Positions 1 through 11,399 of a stretch of 64,000 nt of DNA are shown here, piece by piece. Position 1 is the first letter of the stretch. Every line of letters begins with the position of its first letter. The notes beneath the pieces are model-generated. The model was not told the origin of the DNA and made no database searches. It saw only the letters and a list, made by a program, of their open reading frames with translations. Source of the stretch: Dactylis glomerata (Eukaryota > Streptophyta > Magnoliopsida > Poales > Poaceae); the NCBI GenBank assembly GCA_007115705.1, contig QXEO01000237.1, forward strand, positions 1,736,108 through 1,800,107, in the 5' to 3' direction. Position numbers and translations under genes: made by a program.

Positions 1-1297
1 AGGTAGTAATGGTACATACCTTCATCTCTCTAGCCATCTCATCTTCTCTTTCCCACCTGGCATGCAATTCTGCTAACATCCTAACATTTTCATCAATTCT
101 AATTTGAATAGCATTAGTAGCAGCAAAAGTCTTATTTTCCTTCACATCATTAGGCAACACTTTTAGTTTCAGAAGTTCAACATCAAGAGCAAGGGTATCA
201 ACTTTAGAAGCAAGAATATCAATTTTACCCAACTTTTCCTCAACAGACTTGTTAAAAGCAGTTTGCTTACCGATGAAGTCCTTGAGCATGACTTCAAGCT
301 CAGAGGGCGCGCCACTAGTGTTGTTGGAGGAATTACCATAAGAGTTACCATAACCATTACCATTGGTAGAAGGATACGACCTATAATTGTTGCTAGCAAA
401 ATTGTTCCTATAAGAGTTACCATAACCATTACCATAAGAGTTACCATAACCATTACCATAACCATTATTTCTAATGAAGTTTACATCAACATGCTCTTCT
501 TGTGCAACCAAAGAGGCCAAAGGAACATTATCAGGATCAAAATGAGTTCTATCATTAGAAAGCATAAGCATAATAGCATCAATCTTATCACTCAAGGAAG
601 AGGTTTACTCAACAGAATTTACCTTCTTACCTTGTGGAGCTCTCTCGGTGTGCCACTCAGAATAATTTACCATCATGTTGTCAAGAAGCTTTGTTGTGGC
701 GCTCAAGGTAAGGGACATAAAAGTGCCTCCAGCAGCTAAATCCAAAAGATTTTTTGAAGAAAAATTCAGTCCTGCATAAAATATTTGGACAATCATCCAA
801 ATAGTCAGTCCATGAGTAGGGCAATTCTTTATCATAGATTTCATTCTTTCCCAAGCTTGAGCAACATGTTCATTATTAAACTGTCTAAACTTCATGATAT
901 CACTACGCAAAGCTATAATCTTAGCAGGAGGATAGTATTTTCCAATAAAAGCATCCTTACACTTATCCCAAGAATCAATACTATTTCTAGGCAAAGATAG
1001 CAACCAATCCTTAGCTCTTCCTCTTAAAGAGAAAGGAAACAACTTAAGCTTAATAATATTACCATCTACATCCTTATACTTCTGCATCTCAAATAGCTCA
1101 ACAAAATTGTTGAGATGAGCTGCACCATCATCAGAACTGGCACCAGAAAATTGCTCTTTCATAACAAGGTTTAACAAAGCAGGTTTGATCTCATAAAAAT
1201 TTGTCTCAGGAGCAGTTGGCGCAATAGGAGTGTAGATAAAATCATTGTTTTTGGTGCTAGTAAAGTTACACAACTTGGTGTTTTCAGGAGTACCCAT
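1..1297 (-). pseudogene. gag(-pro) of element A, partial, one premature stop
   Basis: Reads from ATG at 1295-1297 (MGTPENTKLC) to the left edge. It has a retrotransposon gag core with the motif LKLFPFSLRGRAKDWLLSLP, then a Ser/Asn-rich linker containing a Gly-Tyr-Gly-Asn repeat (about 411-468) and the segment RIDENVRMLAELHAR shared with B and G. Gag would form the cytoplasmic virus-like particle that packages element RNA. A TAA at 605-607 replaces a Glu codon present in G. I translated the frame downstream of that stop and it is open to position 1, so this is a single-lesion pseudogene. The protease part lies off the window. Confidence 0.85.
411..468 (-). repeat. In-frame 12-bp repeat coding Gly-Tyr-Gly-Asn
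   Basis: Units of GGTTATGGTAAT (minus strand), alternating with Ser-Tyr variants, give about five GYGN/SYGN units. Element G has the same linker with fewer units, so the array has expanded in A without breaking the frame. Confidence 0.8.
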
Positions 1298-1456
1298 TCT
1301 AGCAAAACTAAAAGCAAGCAAGTAAAAGCAACTATAAAGGAAACTAATTTTTTTGTATTTTTGATAAAAAGATGCAAGCAAAAATAAAGTAAAGCAAAAC
1401 TAAAAACAAAGTAAAAGATTGTGCGTGCGAGACTCCCCTTGCAAAAATCTTCTTTC

Positions 1457-1474
1457 TCCCCCGCAACGGCGCCA
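1457..1474 (-). promoter_or_regulatory. Primer-binding site of element A (tRNA-Asp)
   Basis: Minus strand TGGCGCCGTTGCGGGGGA, one mismatch from the complement of the 3' end of plant tRNA-Asp(GUC). It lies 10 bp inside the LTR end at 1485. Confidence 0.85.
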
Positions 1475-1484
1475 GAAAATTGCT

Positions 1485-1674
1485 TGATGGCGTGTAAGTA
1501 CAGCCCGTTGGGAACCCCAAGAGGAAGGTATGATGAGCACAGTAGCAAGTCTTCCCTCAGTTGTGAAACCAAGGTTTATCGAACCAGTAGGAGAAAGCCA
1601 AACTTCAGAAGGTGATGCTTGCTAGCTTCGTGACACTCCAGACAATGGCGCCAGAAATATTGCTGGTGCGTCTT
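1485..1674 (-). repeat. 5' LTR of element A, inner (U5) piece
   Basis: Starts TGATGGCG next to the PBS and continues in 29539-30973 once B is removed. Its last 5 bases (1670-1674, GTCTT) are the left copy of B's target duplication; the right copy is 29534-29538. Confidence 0.85.
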
Positions 1675-3322
1675 TGATGCGGTACGGTGTTGATAGTTTT
1701 TCACCGTCCAGTTGGGAACCCCAAGAGGAAGGTATGATGAATATAGCAGCAAGGTTTTCCCTCAGTTAAGAAACCAAGGTTTATCGGTCCGAAGGGGAAG
1801 AAGCCAATACGAATAAAGGTGATGCCCGCTAGCTTGCGACAGCTCCGGACAATTTATAGGGCGCCTCGTCCGAGCTTTGCTTTGCGAGCGGCAACGTGGA
1901 ACCTGCACACAACACAACCAAATACTTTGCTCCCAACTTACGATGAGGTTGTCAATATCACCGGTTTGCTGTAAACAAAGGAATGAGCGTATCGAGTGGA
2001 AAATAGTAATAATATGCGAATAAAGTAAACAGTGCGAGTAAAGTAAACAGGTGATAGCAATATGATGGAAATAGGACCGGGGTCCACAGTTCACTAGTGG
2101 TGTCTCTCCATAAGATAAAATAATACATGCTGGGTAAACAAATTATAGTTGGGCAATTGATAGAATAAAGACAACGTGCCTATGATGAGAGGATCACTAA
2201 GAGATTTACTCTGGGCATTACAACAAGATACATAGACCGCCATCCAACTGCATCTATGACTAATAATCCACTTGTGGCGAATCAATCCGAGAACTCCACA
2301 AGTATTAAGTTGCGAACAACAGATAATTGCATTAAGCAAAGTATGTAATGTAAACAAAGCATCTGCCCTCGAGCATATGAATGTTGTTTTCCCCCTAGTA
2401 GCAACAGCACATCTACAACCTTAGAGGTTTCTGTCACTCTCCCAGATTAAATAGAGGCATGAACCCACTATCGAGCATAAATACCCCCTCTTGGAGTCAC
2501 TAGCAACTACTCGGCCAAGATAGCTACTAACAACGGAGAGCATGCAAGATCATAAACAACATAGAGATAACAAAAGATAATATTTCAGTACTTCAACTCA
2601 ATCATAACACCAATATTCATCGGATCCCAACAAACACAACATGTAGAATTACATAACGGTGATCTCAATCATGTAAGGCAGCTTATGAGATCTAAACATG
2701 AAGCACATGGTGGAGAAGACAACCATCTAGCTACTGCTATGGACCCATAGTCCAAGGTAGACTACTCACTCATCGCACCGGAGGCAAGCATGGCGATGAA
2801 GAAGACCTTCGGTAGTGATTCCCCTCTCCGGCAGGGTGCCGGAAAGAGCTTCTGGACCCTCCCGATCTTCGGGTCGACGGCGGCGACGGATCGCGATATG
2901 TTCTGGAAAAGTGATCGGGTATTTAGGTTTTTCCCGTCGGGGGGTTTTTATAGGCGAAGGGGCATCGTCAGGAGTGGACCGAGGCTCCCTCACACATAGG
3001 GGCGCGGCCAGGGCCTGGGCCGCGTCGCCCTGTTGTGTGGGGACCTCGTGGCCCCACTCCATCTCCTCTTCGGTTCTCTAGAAGCTTCGGTGAAATTCTG
3101 GGCGACTGGCTTTGGTTTCATCTAATTCCGAGAATATTTCCTGTGTAACTTTTCTGAAACACAAAAACAGCAAAAAATAGGGAACTAGCACTGTGGCGAC
3201 TTGTTAATAGGTTAGTTCCAGAAAATGCATAAAAGTGCCACGAAGTGTAACGAAACACTAAGCAAATGGTGTAAAAACAAGCATGGAGCATCAAAAATTA
3301 TGGATACGTTTGAGACGTATCA
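1675..3322 (-). repeat. 3' LTR of element B
   Basis: 1648 bp, bounded by TGATGCGG on the left and GACGTATCA on the right (TG...CA). Nearly the same as 27885-29533. In minus orientation it carries the GC-rich promoter-proximal part at about 2800-3060. Open frames inside it are not genes. Confidence 0.93.
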
Positions 3323-3345
3323 ACATCCCCAAGCTTAACTCCTGC
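3323..3345 (-). other. Polypurine tract of element B
   Basis: Minus strand GCAGGAGTTAAGCTTGGGGA followed by TGT, ending at the 3' LTR start. The same tract precedes the 3' LTRs of C, F and G. It primes plus-strand DNA synthesis. Confidence 0.88.
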
Positions 3346-4196
3346 TCGTCCTCGAGTAGGTAAGTGATAACAAAAGAAATAATTTTTGAGGTGACATGCA
3401 CCTACACAATCTTGACCATATATGTAAGCGTTGTGCGCTGGGATCAAAAGAAGTTAAAACATGGGCATGAAAGACATAATCTTGATAGAAGAAACTTAGC
3501 AACCATGTTATAACATGAAAATGAACACAAACAAAAGATCATGAAAATGAAACAATGAAAGTCAAACATGTGTTCAAATCACAAGGAAAAACATACAAAT
3601 GGTTTTCAGCTTGTCCTTCATGGAGAGCAAAACATAAATGCATAGGACACCTTCAAGTTTAAGAGGGCGACTAGATACAAATAATTTAAGAACAAGTGAA
3701 ACCAACAATATGAATCAATCAATGAAAACTTTGGGACAATGCACATTATACTCAGAATGACAACTATGCTCTCTTAATGGTGCATAAAGGTAGTAGGTGG
3801 TGACTCAACATAAAAGTAAAATAAAGGCCCTTCGCGGAGGGAAGCAGTGATTGCAAGTTTTATAAACCTTCAAAAATTATGGTACTTACCGGCTTTGAGC
3901 TCTCATTGCCCCCATCATAAGCATCTTGAATGGTTAAAGTTAATGCGAGAACACTTATGTTGCATATGCATGACAAATCATAAGTTGAAAACCTCGTGTC
4001 CCGTGAATACGAGTACCCAAATCTCATGCTACTTTACTTAGAGTCCCAAGCAAGCTCTTGTCATTGTAAGTATACATGTATCATCGAGAACCGCCAATGG
4101 GGTACCTCCGTGCCCGATGACATGGAACAAGCCCACATCAAAATGACAGGACAAGCAGACAATGAACACCTCGACATCTCTTTTACCATTTGTATA
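3346..4196 (-). other. 3' non-coding region of element B, distal part
   Basis: No coding frame. Same sequence, by eye, as the ends of the internal regions of C (16090-16940, 21730-22560), F (50600-51450) and G (61560-62410). It ends with GTATA at 4192-4196, the left TSD of array C; the region resumes at 24125. Confidence 0.85.
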
Positions 4197-4204
4197 TGAT
4201 ACGT

Positions 4205-5567
4205 TGATGTCTACGCACGCGTCTGTTCTTGTAGACAGTGTTGGTCCTCCAAGTGCAGAGGTTTGTAGAGCAGCAGCAAGTTTCCCTTAAGTGGATCACC
4301 CAAGGTTTATCGAACTCAGGGAGGAAGAGGTCAAAGCTATCCCTCTCAAACAACCCTGCAATTACGATACAGAAAGTCTCTTGTGTCCCCAACACACCCA
4401 ATACACTTGTCAGATGTATAGGTGCACTAGTTCGGCGAAGAGATAGTGAAATACAAGTAGTAGTGATGATTATAAGTAGCAAATGTGGTCTGAAATAAAT
4501 ATCGCTGCGAGCAAACATGTAACAAAACAGGAAGTAAACGGTGTGCAATGCTTGGAAACAAGGCCTAGGGATCATACTTTCACTAGTGGACACACTCCCA
4601 ACAAATATAACATGATTGAACAAATAAACAACTTCTCTTCACTATGGTACTCTAAATTACTCTCCTATTGAACAACACTAATCATTGCGTAGGGCTACGA
4701 AGCACTCCTTAAAGTTCATCAAGTATTTGACAAACACCACTCATAGAGATATTCAAATCAGATCACAACTCAAGATAGATATTATTGCAACTTAGACCAA
4801 GTACTAACACGGTGCACACACTGTCAACATTACACCATGAAAGGAGGAATAGATCACTTCAATACTATCATAGCGATAATTATTCTCATAATCCATAAAA
4901 GATCACAATCGTAGCCTAGACCAAGTACCACCATGATGCACGCACTGTCACCATTACACCATGGCAGGAGGAATAGATTACTTTAATAATATCACTAGAG
5001 TACACATAATATCTGAATAATAACATCTACTTGTTCAACATGATACAAAGCTCACGATCACATAAAGATCACATCATGGGAGAGAGAGGTGAACCACATA
5101 GCTACCGGTAGAGCCCTTAGCCCCGGAGATGAACTACTCCCTCCTCATCATAGGAGACAGCAAGGTTGATGGAGATGGCGGTGAGGTCGATGGAGACGGC
5201 GAAGACGGTGATGGAGACCGATGGAGATGGCTCCGGGGCACTTCCCCGTCCCGGCAGAGTGCCGGAACAGAGACTTCTGTCCCCCGAAATTTGGCTTCGA
5301 CGGCGGCGGCGCTGCGGAACTGTTCTGGAAATTTCGCCGACTCCTTTAGGGTTTTCCGTCCCGAGGCTTCTTATAGGCGAAGGGGCGTCGTCAAGGGGCA
5401 GCCAGGGGCTCCTCACGCTAGGATGGCATGGCCAGGGCCTGGGCCGCGCCACCTATGTGTGAGGGCGGCCTCTGGCCCCCCTCCGGCTCTCTTTCGGTCT
5501 TCGGGAAGCTTTCGGGAAAAATAATACTTCTGGAACTTGTTTCGTCCAATTCCGAGAATATTTCCTG
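4205..5567 (-). repeat. 3' LTR of element D, truncated
   Basis: Starts TGATGTCTACGC (LTR end in minus orientation) and breaks off at GAATATTTCCTG where it joins internal sequence at about 5567, sharing one or two G residues. About 150 bp of its U3 start are missing. Confidence 0.88.
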
Positions 5568-7173
5568 GGAGCGACCAACTAAGTAGAGCTCATACTTAGT
5601 TGGATGCACGAGTAGAGCTCATACTCAGTACAAAATGAGGGCTAGCAAAAGACTGGGAGCGACCAACTAAGAGAGCAATAACGGCCATAATCATGCAAAG
5701 CGACAAAGCAACATTAAAAGAAGCATAAGATGGCATCAAAAGTCAAAAACTAAATGATCATAGAGGCTATTGGTGAATTTGTAAGAGTCTAACATGTGTG
5801 AGCATGTGCCAAGTCAACCCAAATAAAGCATCAAGGAGAAAACCAAAATAATGCTTCCAAACAATAAAAACAATGCATGATTTTTTCAAAGGCTTATTAA
5901 GCAATCTCAGTTATTTGAGACAAGTCATGCTACAGCAAAACCACTAAGCATACTATCAAAAAGACATCAAGCATGACATGAAAAAGCCTAAGCCGCAGTC
6001 TACACAAGCTCCTTCTTGTACCACTTTTTTGCATAAAGCTTTTTCTCTTTTCCAACACCTTTCAAACCTTTTTGAGGAAACTCTTTTGAGGAAAACCAAC
6101 ATATACCAGAGGTCCAAATACACCTTGATGCAAAGATAAAACAATATCTGAACAAAAATCAAGGCAAAAAAAAATGCAAGCTAAACGCAGTAGCAGAAAA
6201 AGAGAACACTCATTGAACGAATAGAGTGAAAAACGGAGTGTTCTTGGCAAATGAAAAGCGAGTTCATCTCCTCCAAAAGAGACATGATGTGATCTAACCA
6301 TTTATTGCAGCAAACAAAACTAAACTAACTAAGAAAACTAAAATAACTGACGCTCCAAGAAAAACGCATAGTGCATGAAGCAATAAAAATATAGTATCTT
6401 GAAAGGTGACCTGATTTTTGTCGATGAAGAAGGGGTGCCTCGGGGGCATCCCCAAGCTTTGACGCTTGTACTTCTTGGATATTTCTTGGGGTGATGCATG
6501 GGCATCCCCAAGCTTGAGCTTTTGTCCATTCTTCATCTCATCTCATCATTCTCCAATCCCTACACTTGAAAACTTCCTTCATACAAAACTAAACACAATT
6601 CTATTAGCAACATTAGTGTAAGCATAGCATTGAATCAACCCTTTTTGCTTCAGGTCTCAACCTAAAACCACCACATATTAAGTATATACTACTGTAGAAA
6701 CTTCCCCAAAAGTTCTAAGATCAAAAGAACTCAAAAAGAAAGCGATAAAGCGGCAAACACAAATATTGGCAGAAATCTGTCAAAACAGAACAGCTGATAA
6801 AGGTTGAATTTTAGAGGGTTTTCTGTTGCTCAAATCAAAAAGTGTTCAACTAATGAAAGTTTGGATATAACCTGGGGCATATGCTCAAGAAATCGCAGGT
6901 CCAAAAGATATACAGAGAATTTTCACGAATTTTTACGGTGCAGCACCGAAAACTGTTTCAGGACAGCAACATCCCCAAATCTTACCTCACTCAAATTAGA
7001 GGCTTCTCTTGGCACAAAAACGAAATAAAAAGGATAAGGAGCGGTCATTACAGTAGTAATGACTTCCAATACTCAAATAAAATAAAAAGTACTGAAAATA
7101 AAACATTGGGTTATCTCCCAAGAGTGCTTTTCTTTAACGCCTTTGAGCTAGGCGCAGTAATTTGCAAAGATGC
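5568..7173 (-). other. Non-coding internal region of element D
   Basis: No coding frame. Contains a short local duplication next to the deletion junction: GGAGCGACCAACTAAG occurs at about 5568 and again at about 5656, with TAGAGCTCATACT repeated between. The hairpin pair at 6432-6512 lies inside. Confidence 0.8.
6432..6512 (-). other. Pair of conserved GC-rich hairpins, D copy
   Basis: Hairpin 1 (6432-6453) pairs GGGG/CCCC and TGCC/GGCA around a short loop. Hairpin 2 (6485-6512) pairs CTTGGGG with CCCCAAG. Both include the PPT-like string AAGCTTGGGGATGC on the minus strand. Equivalent pairs occur in both C units, F and G. Confidence 0.7.
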
Positions 7174-8022
7174 TCATGTGGGCGCCATATAAGAGCTTGA
7201 GGCAAAGGCGCCATATAGGAACTTAAAGCAATAGAGAGCATCAAAAAGCAAATGTGAAAGACATTTATATCTGAACCACTTCCTATGCATAGGAATCTTG
7301 TAAGAAAATAAATCAACGAGGCACATAGTAGCAAGCATGGATAGATAAAACAAGTGCCACTTCAAGATTTGCAACATAAAGACATGAAACTTAATATTGT
7401 TGAGATCCATCAAACCATGTTTCCCTCTCTCATAATAACTTTCAGTAGCATCATGAATAGAACTAACAATATAACTATCACATAAAATATCCTTATCATG
7501 AGCCACATGCATAAAAGAATTAATACTCACCACAGGAACAATCGTAGTAGGAGCAAATTCAATAGAATAATTATTCTCATCACCATAATCATCATAAATA
7601 GGAGGCATATTGTAATCATAACTAATTTTATCCTCAATAGTAGGTGAACTGAAAATATTATACTCATCATCATAGCCATCATAAACTAGAGGTTTAGTAT
7701 CATCACAAGCTAAAGAACAGCTATTTCGCAAAGCATATTCTTCAAACATATCATCATAAGAAGGAACATCACATATGGGAGATAAAATATTATCGGAACA
7801 AACTTTCTCCACTAAAGATGAGGAACTAAAAATATCATGCTTAACAAAACCAGCTTCCCCAAGCTTAGACTTTTCTATAGCATTATCAACAACGGTGTTC
7901 AAAGCATTCATACTAACAACACTATTAGCATGCAAATTAATCTCCAAAGGTTTTTCAATTTTCTCTTCAAACACTTCATATCTAAACTCAGGAAAAAGAC
8001 TACAGAACTCTTTGTTTTCCAT
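7174..8022 (-). CDS. 282-aa protein of element D (C/F-type C-terminal protein, shortened)
   Basis: Starts MENKEFCSLFPEFRYEVFEE, 113 bp downstream of the PBS. Same protein as the 323-aa products of array C, except that 41 residues are missing: DVP runs directly into SYDDMFEE. The lost 123 bp lie between two copies of ATGTTCCT in C, so an in-frame deletion between short repeats explains it. It has an acidic Asp/Tyr-rich middle and a hydrophobic C-terminal ~60 residues. The function is unknown; there are no gag, protease or polymerase motifs. It lacks premature stops. Whether it is expressed cannot be judged. Confidence 0.75.
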   Translation of the reverse strand: MENKEFCSLFPEFRYEVFEEKIEKPLEINLHANSVVSMNALNTVVDNAIEKSKLGEAGFVKHDIFSSSSLVEKVCSDNILSPICDVPSYDDMFEEYALRNSCSLACDDTKPLVYDGYDDEYNIFSSPTIEDKISYDYNMPPIYDDYGDENNYSIEFAPTTIVPVVSINSFMHVAHDKDILCDSYIVSSIHDATESYYERGKHGLMDLNNIKFHVFMLQILKWHLFYLSMLATMCLVDLFSYKIPMHRKWFRYKCLSHLLFDALYCFKFLYGAFASSSYMAPT

Positions 8023-8134
8023 TAAGCCTAACTAGTGAAAATAAAAACAAGAAACAAAAAGATGTAATTGCAGAATCTAAAGGAAATAACTCCGAGCACT
8101 CACACAGGAGGATGCGAGTACCTTTTACCTTACC

Positions 8135-8152
8135 TCCCCGGCAACGGCGCCA
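8135..8152 (-). promoter_or_regulatory. Primer-binding site of element D (tRNA-Asp)
   Basis: Minus strand TGGCGCCGTTGCCGGGGA, a perfect 18-base complement to the 3' end of plant tRNA-Asp(GUC), 10 bp inside the LTR. Confidence 0.9.
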
Positions 8153-8162
8153 GAAAAGAGCT

Positions 8163-9682
8163 TGATGTCTACGCATGCGTCTGTTCTTGTAGACAGTGTT
8201 GGGCCTCCAAGTGCAGAGGTTTGTAGAGCAGCAGCAAGTTTCCCTTAAGTGGATCACCCAAGGTTTATCAAACTCAGGGAGGAAGAGGTCAAAGCTATCC
8301 CTCTCAAACAACCCTGCAATTACGATACAGAAAGTCTCTTGTGTCCCCAACACACCCAACACACTTGTCAGGAAGTAGAGATAGTGAAATACAAGTAGTA
8401 GTGATGATTATAAGTAGCAAATGTGGTCTGAAATAAATATCACTGCGAGCAAACATGTAACAAAACAGGAAGTAAACGGTGTGCAATGCTTGGAAACAAG
8501 GCCTAGGGATCATACTTTCACTAGTGGACACACTCCCAACAAATATAATATGATTGAACAAATAAACAACTTCTCTTCACTATGGTACTCTAAATTACTC
8601 TCCTATTGAACAACACTAATCATTGCGTAGGGCTACGAAGCACTCCTTAAAGTTCATAAAGTACTTGACAAACACCACTCATAGAGATATTCAAATCAGA
8701 TCACAACTCAAGATATATATTATTGCAACTTAGACCAAGTACTAACACGGTGCACACACTGTCAACATTACACCATGAAAGGAGGAATAGATCACTTCAA
8801 TACTATCATAGCGATAATTATTCTCATAATCCATAAAAGATCACAATCGTAGCCTAGACCAAGTACCACCATGATGCACGCACTGTCACCGTTACACCAT
8901 GGCAGGAGGAATAGATTACTTTAATAATATCACTAGAGTACACATAATATCTGAATAATAACATCTACTTGTTCAACATGATACAAAGCTCACGATCACA
9001 TAAAGATCACATCATGGGAGAGAGAGGTGAACCACATAGCTACCGGTAGAGCCCTTAGCCCCGGGGATGAACTACTCCCTCCTCATCATAGGAGACAGCA
9101 AGGTTGATGGAGATGGCGGTGAGGTCGATGGAGACGGCAGAGACGGTGATGGAGACCGATGGAGATGGCTCCGAGGCACTTCCCCGTCCCGGCAGAGCGC
9201 CGGAACAGAGACTTCTGTCCCCCAAAATTTGGCTTCGACGGCGGCGGCACTGCGGAACTGTTCTGGAAATTTCGCCGACTCCTTTAGGGTTTTCCGTCCC
9301 GAGGCTTCTTATAGGCGAAGGGGCGTCGTCAGGGGGCAGCCAGGGGCTCCTCACGCTAGGGTGGCGCGACCAGGGCCTGGGCCGCGCCACCTATGTGTGA
9401 GGGCGGCCTCTGGCCCCCCTCCGGCTCTCTTTCGGTCTTCGGGAAGCTTCCGGGGAAAATAATACTTCTGGAACTTGTTTTGTCCAATTCCGAGAATATT
9501 TCCTGTGTAGCTTTTCTGAAACACAAAAACAGCAGAAAACAGGGAACTGGCACTGTGGCATCTTGTCAATAGGTTAGTTCCAGAAATCGCATAAAAACGC
9601 CACGAAGTGTAACGAAACATCGGGTAAATGGTGTAAAAACAAGCATGGAGCATCAAAAATTATAGATACGTTGGAGACGTGA
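8163..9682 (-). repeat. 5' LTR of element D
   Basis: About 1.52 kb, from TGATGTCTACGC to GGAGACGTGA. It has a ~20-bp deletion near 8371 compared with the 3' copy. Its right end abuts the TSD TACGT and the rest of C LTR1, which produces a head-to-head pair of LTRs. Confidence 0.9.
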
Positions 9683-11238
9683 TACGTCTCCAATGTATCT
9701 ATAATTTTTGATGCTCCATGCTTGTTTTTACACCATTTGCCTATTGTTTTGTTACACTTCTACTGTTTCGTTACACTTCGTGGCACTTTTATGCATTTTC
9801 CGGAACTAACCTATTAACAAGTCGCCATAGTGCCAGTTCCCTGTTTTCTGCTGTTTTTGTGTTTCAGAAGTGCTACACAGGAAATATTCTCGGAATTGGA
9901 CGAAACAAGTTCCAGAAGTGTTATTTTTCCCGGAAGCTTCCCAAAGACCGAAAGAGAGCCGGAGGGGGGCTAGAGGCCGCCCTCACACGTAGGGGGCGCG
10001 ACCCAGCCCCTGGCCGCGCCCACCTGGTGTGAGGAGCCTTTGGCTGCCCCCTGACGACGCCCCTTCACCTATATAAAGCCTCGGGACGGAAAACCCAAAG
10101 GGAATCGGTAATTTTCCAGAAAGAGTTCCGTAGCTCCGCCGCCGCCACCGACGAATTTTGGGGGACAGAAGTCTCTGTTCCGGCACCCTGCCAGGACGGG
10201 GAAGTGCCCCGGAACCATCTCCATCGGTCTCCATCGCCGTCTCCGCTGTATCCATCGACCTCACCGCCATCTCCATCAACCTTGCTGTCTCCTATGATGA
10301 GGAGGGAGTAGTTCATCCCCGGGGCTGAGGGCTCTACCGGTAGCTATGTGGTTCACCTCTGTCTCCCATGATGTGATGTTTATGTGATCGTGAGCTTTGT
10401 ATCATGTTGAATAAGTAGATGTTACTCTTCTTCATTATGTGTACTCTAGTGTGTTATTAAAGTAATCTATTCCTCCTGCCATTGTGTAACGGTGACAGTG
10501 CGTGCATCATGGTGGTACTTGGTCTAGGCTACAATTGTGATCTTTTATGGATTATGAGAATAATTATCACTATGATAGTATTGAAGTGATCTATTCCTCC
10601 TTTCATGGTGTAATGTTGACAGTGTGTGCACCGTGTTAGTACTTGGTCTAAGTTGCAATAATATCTATCTTGAGTTGTGATTTGATTTGGATATCTCTAT
10701 GAGTGGTGTTTGTCAAGTACTTGATGAACTTTGAGGAGTGCTTCGTAGCCCTACGCAATGATTAGTGTTATTCAATAGGAGAGTAATTCAGAGTACCATA
10801 GTGAAGAGAAGTTATCTATTGGTTCAATTATGTTATATTTGTTGGGAGTGTGTCCACTAGTGAAAGTATGATCCCTAGGCCTTGTTTCCAAGCTTTGCAC
10901 ACCGTTTACTTGTTATTTTGTTACTTGTTTGCTTGCTGCCATTTTTATTCTAGATTGCATTTACTACTTATAATCATCTATACCACTTGTATTTCACTAT
11001 CTCCTCGCCGAACTAGTGCACCTATACATCTGACAAGTGTATTGGGTGTGTTGGGGACACAAGAGACTTTCTGTATCGTAATTGCAGGGTTGTTTGAGAG
11101 GGATAGTTTTGACCTCTTCCTCCCTGAGTTCGATAAACCTTGGGTGATCCACTTAAGGGAAACTTGCTGCTGCTCTACAAACCTCTGCACTTGGAGGCCC
11201 AACACTGTCTACAAGAACAGAAGCGTGTGTAGACATCA
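9683..11238 (+). repeat. LTR1 of array C (main part)
   Basis: Continues the 8 bp at 4197-4204 (TGATACGT); bases 9683-9687 are the second copy of the TACGT duplication. Ends TAGACATCA. Joined length 1559 bp. It differs from LTR2 and LTR3 by a ~20-bp duplication near 9750 containing GTTACACTTC twice. A TATA box candidate TATATAAA is at 10070-10077. The open frame running from about 10850 through the PBS is LTR sequence, not a gene. Confidence 0.9.
10070..10077 (+). promoter_or_regulatory. TATA box of C LTR1
   Basis: TATATAAA in the GC-rich middle of the LTR; the same box is at 17338-17345 (LTR2) and 22953-22960 (LTR3). The position fits an RNA polymerase II start that separates U3 from R. Confidence 0.6.
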
Positions 11239-11248
11239 AGCTCTTTTC

Positions 11249-11266
11249 TGGCGCCGTTGCCGGGGA
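11249..11266 (+). promoter_or_regulatory. Primer-binding site, array C unit 1 (tRNA-Asp)
   Basis: TGGCGCCGTTGCCGGGGA, perfect complement to the tRNA-Asp 3' end, 10 bp after the LTR end. Confidence 0.9.
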
Positions 11267-11399
11267 GGTAAGGTAAAAGGTACTCACATCCTTTGGCTAC
11301 TAAGTCTTTTAGTTGCTAGTGAGTGCTCGGAGTTATTTCCTTTAGATTCTGCAATTACATCTTTTTGTTTCTTGTTTTTATTTAAACTAGTTAGGCTTA

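Larger units (their letters stand above)
4205..9682 (-). mobile_element. Element D: C-type non-autonomous element inserted 8 bp into LTR1 of C
   Basis: Minus strand: 5' LTR 8163-9682, PBS 8135-8152, a 282-aa ORF, non-coding region to 5568, then a 3' LTR piece 4205-5567. TSD TACGT at 4200-4204 and 9683-9687, both from LTR1 of C (TGATACGT then CTCC). The right terminus reads GACGTGA instead of GACGTATCA, a small terminal change. A deletion removed the last ~1.5 kb of the internal region, the PPT and the first ~150 bp of the 3' LTR. The D LTRs resemble each other more than they resemble C LTRs, so D is a separate copy rather than an inverted piece of C. Confidence 0.85.

Noticed and set aside
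400..470. Short regular repeats resembling a CRISPR array.
   Set aside because: 12-bp coding repeats without spacers in a plant retrotransposon.
263..739. Plus-strand frames over the gag region of A, and similar frames opposite gag in B, G and F.
   Set aside because: Complement of conserved gag-pro codons, low-complexity translation, no start context.
1485..1850. Apparent tandem duplication of an LTR end (two LTR termini about 190 bp apart).
   Set aside because: Explained by B inserting into A's LTR: GTCTT at 1670-1674 recurs at 29534 and the A LTR continues there.
9660..9700. Centre of a giant palindrome suggesting an inverted duplication or autointegration product.
   Set aside because: TACGT duplications at 4200 and 9683 and the distinct LTR subtype of D favour an ordinary insertion of a separate element.
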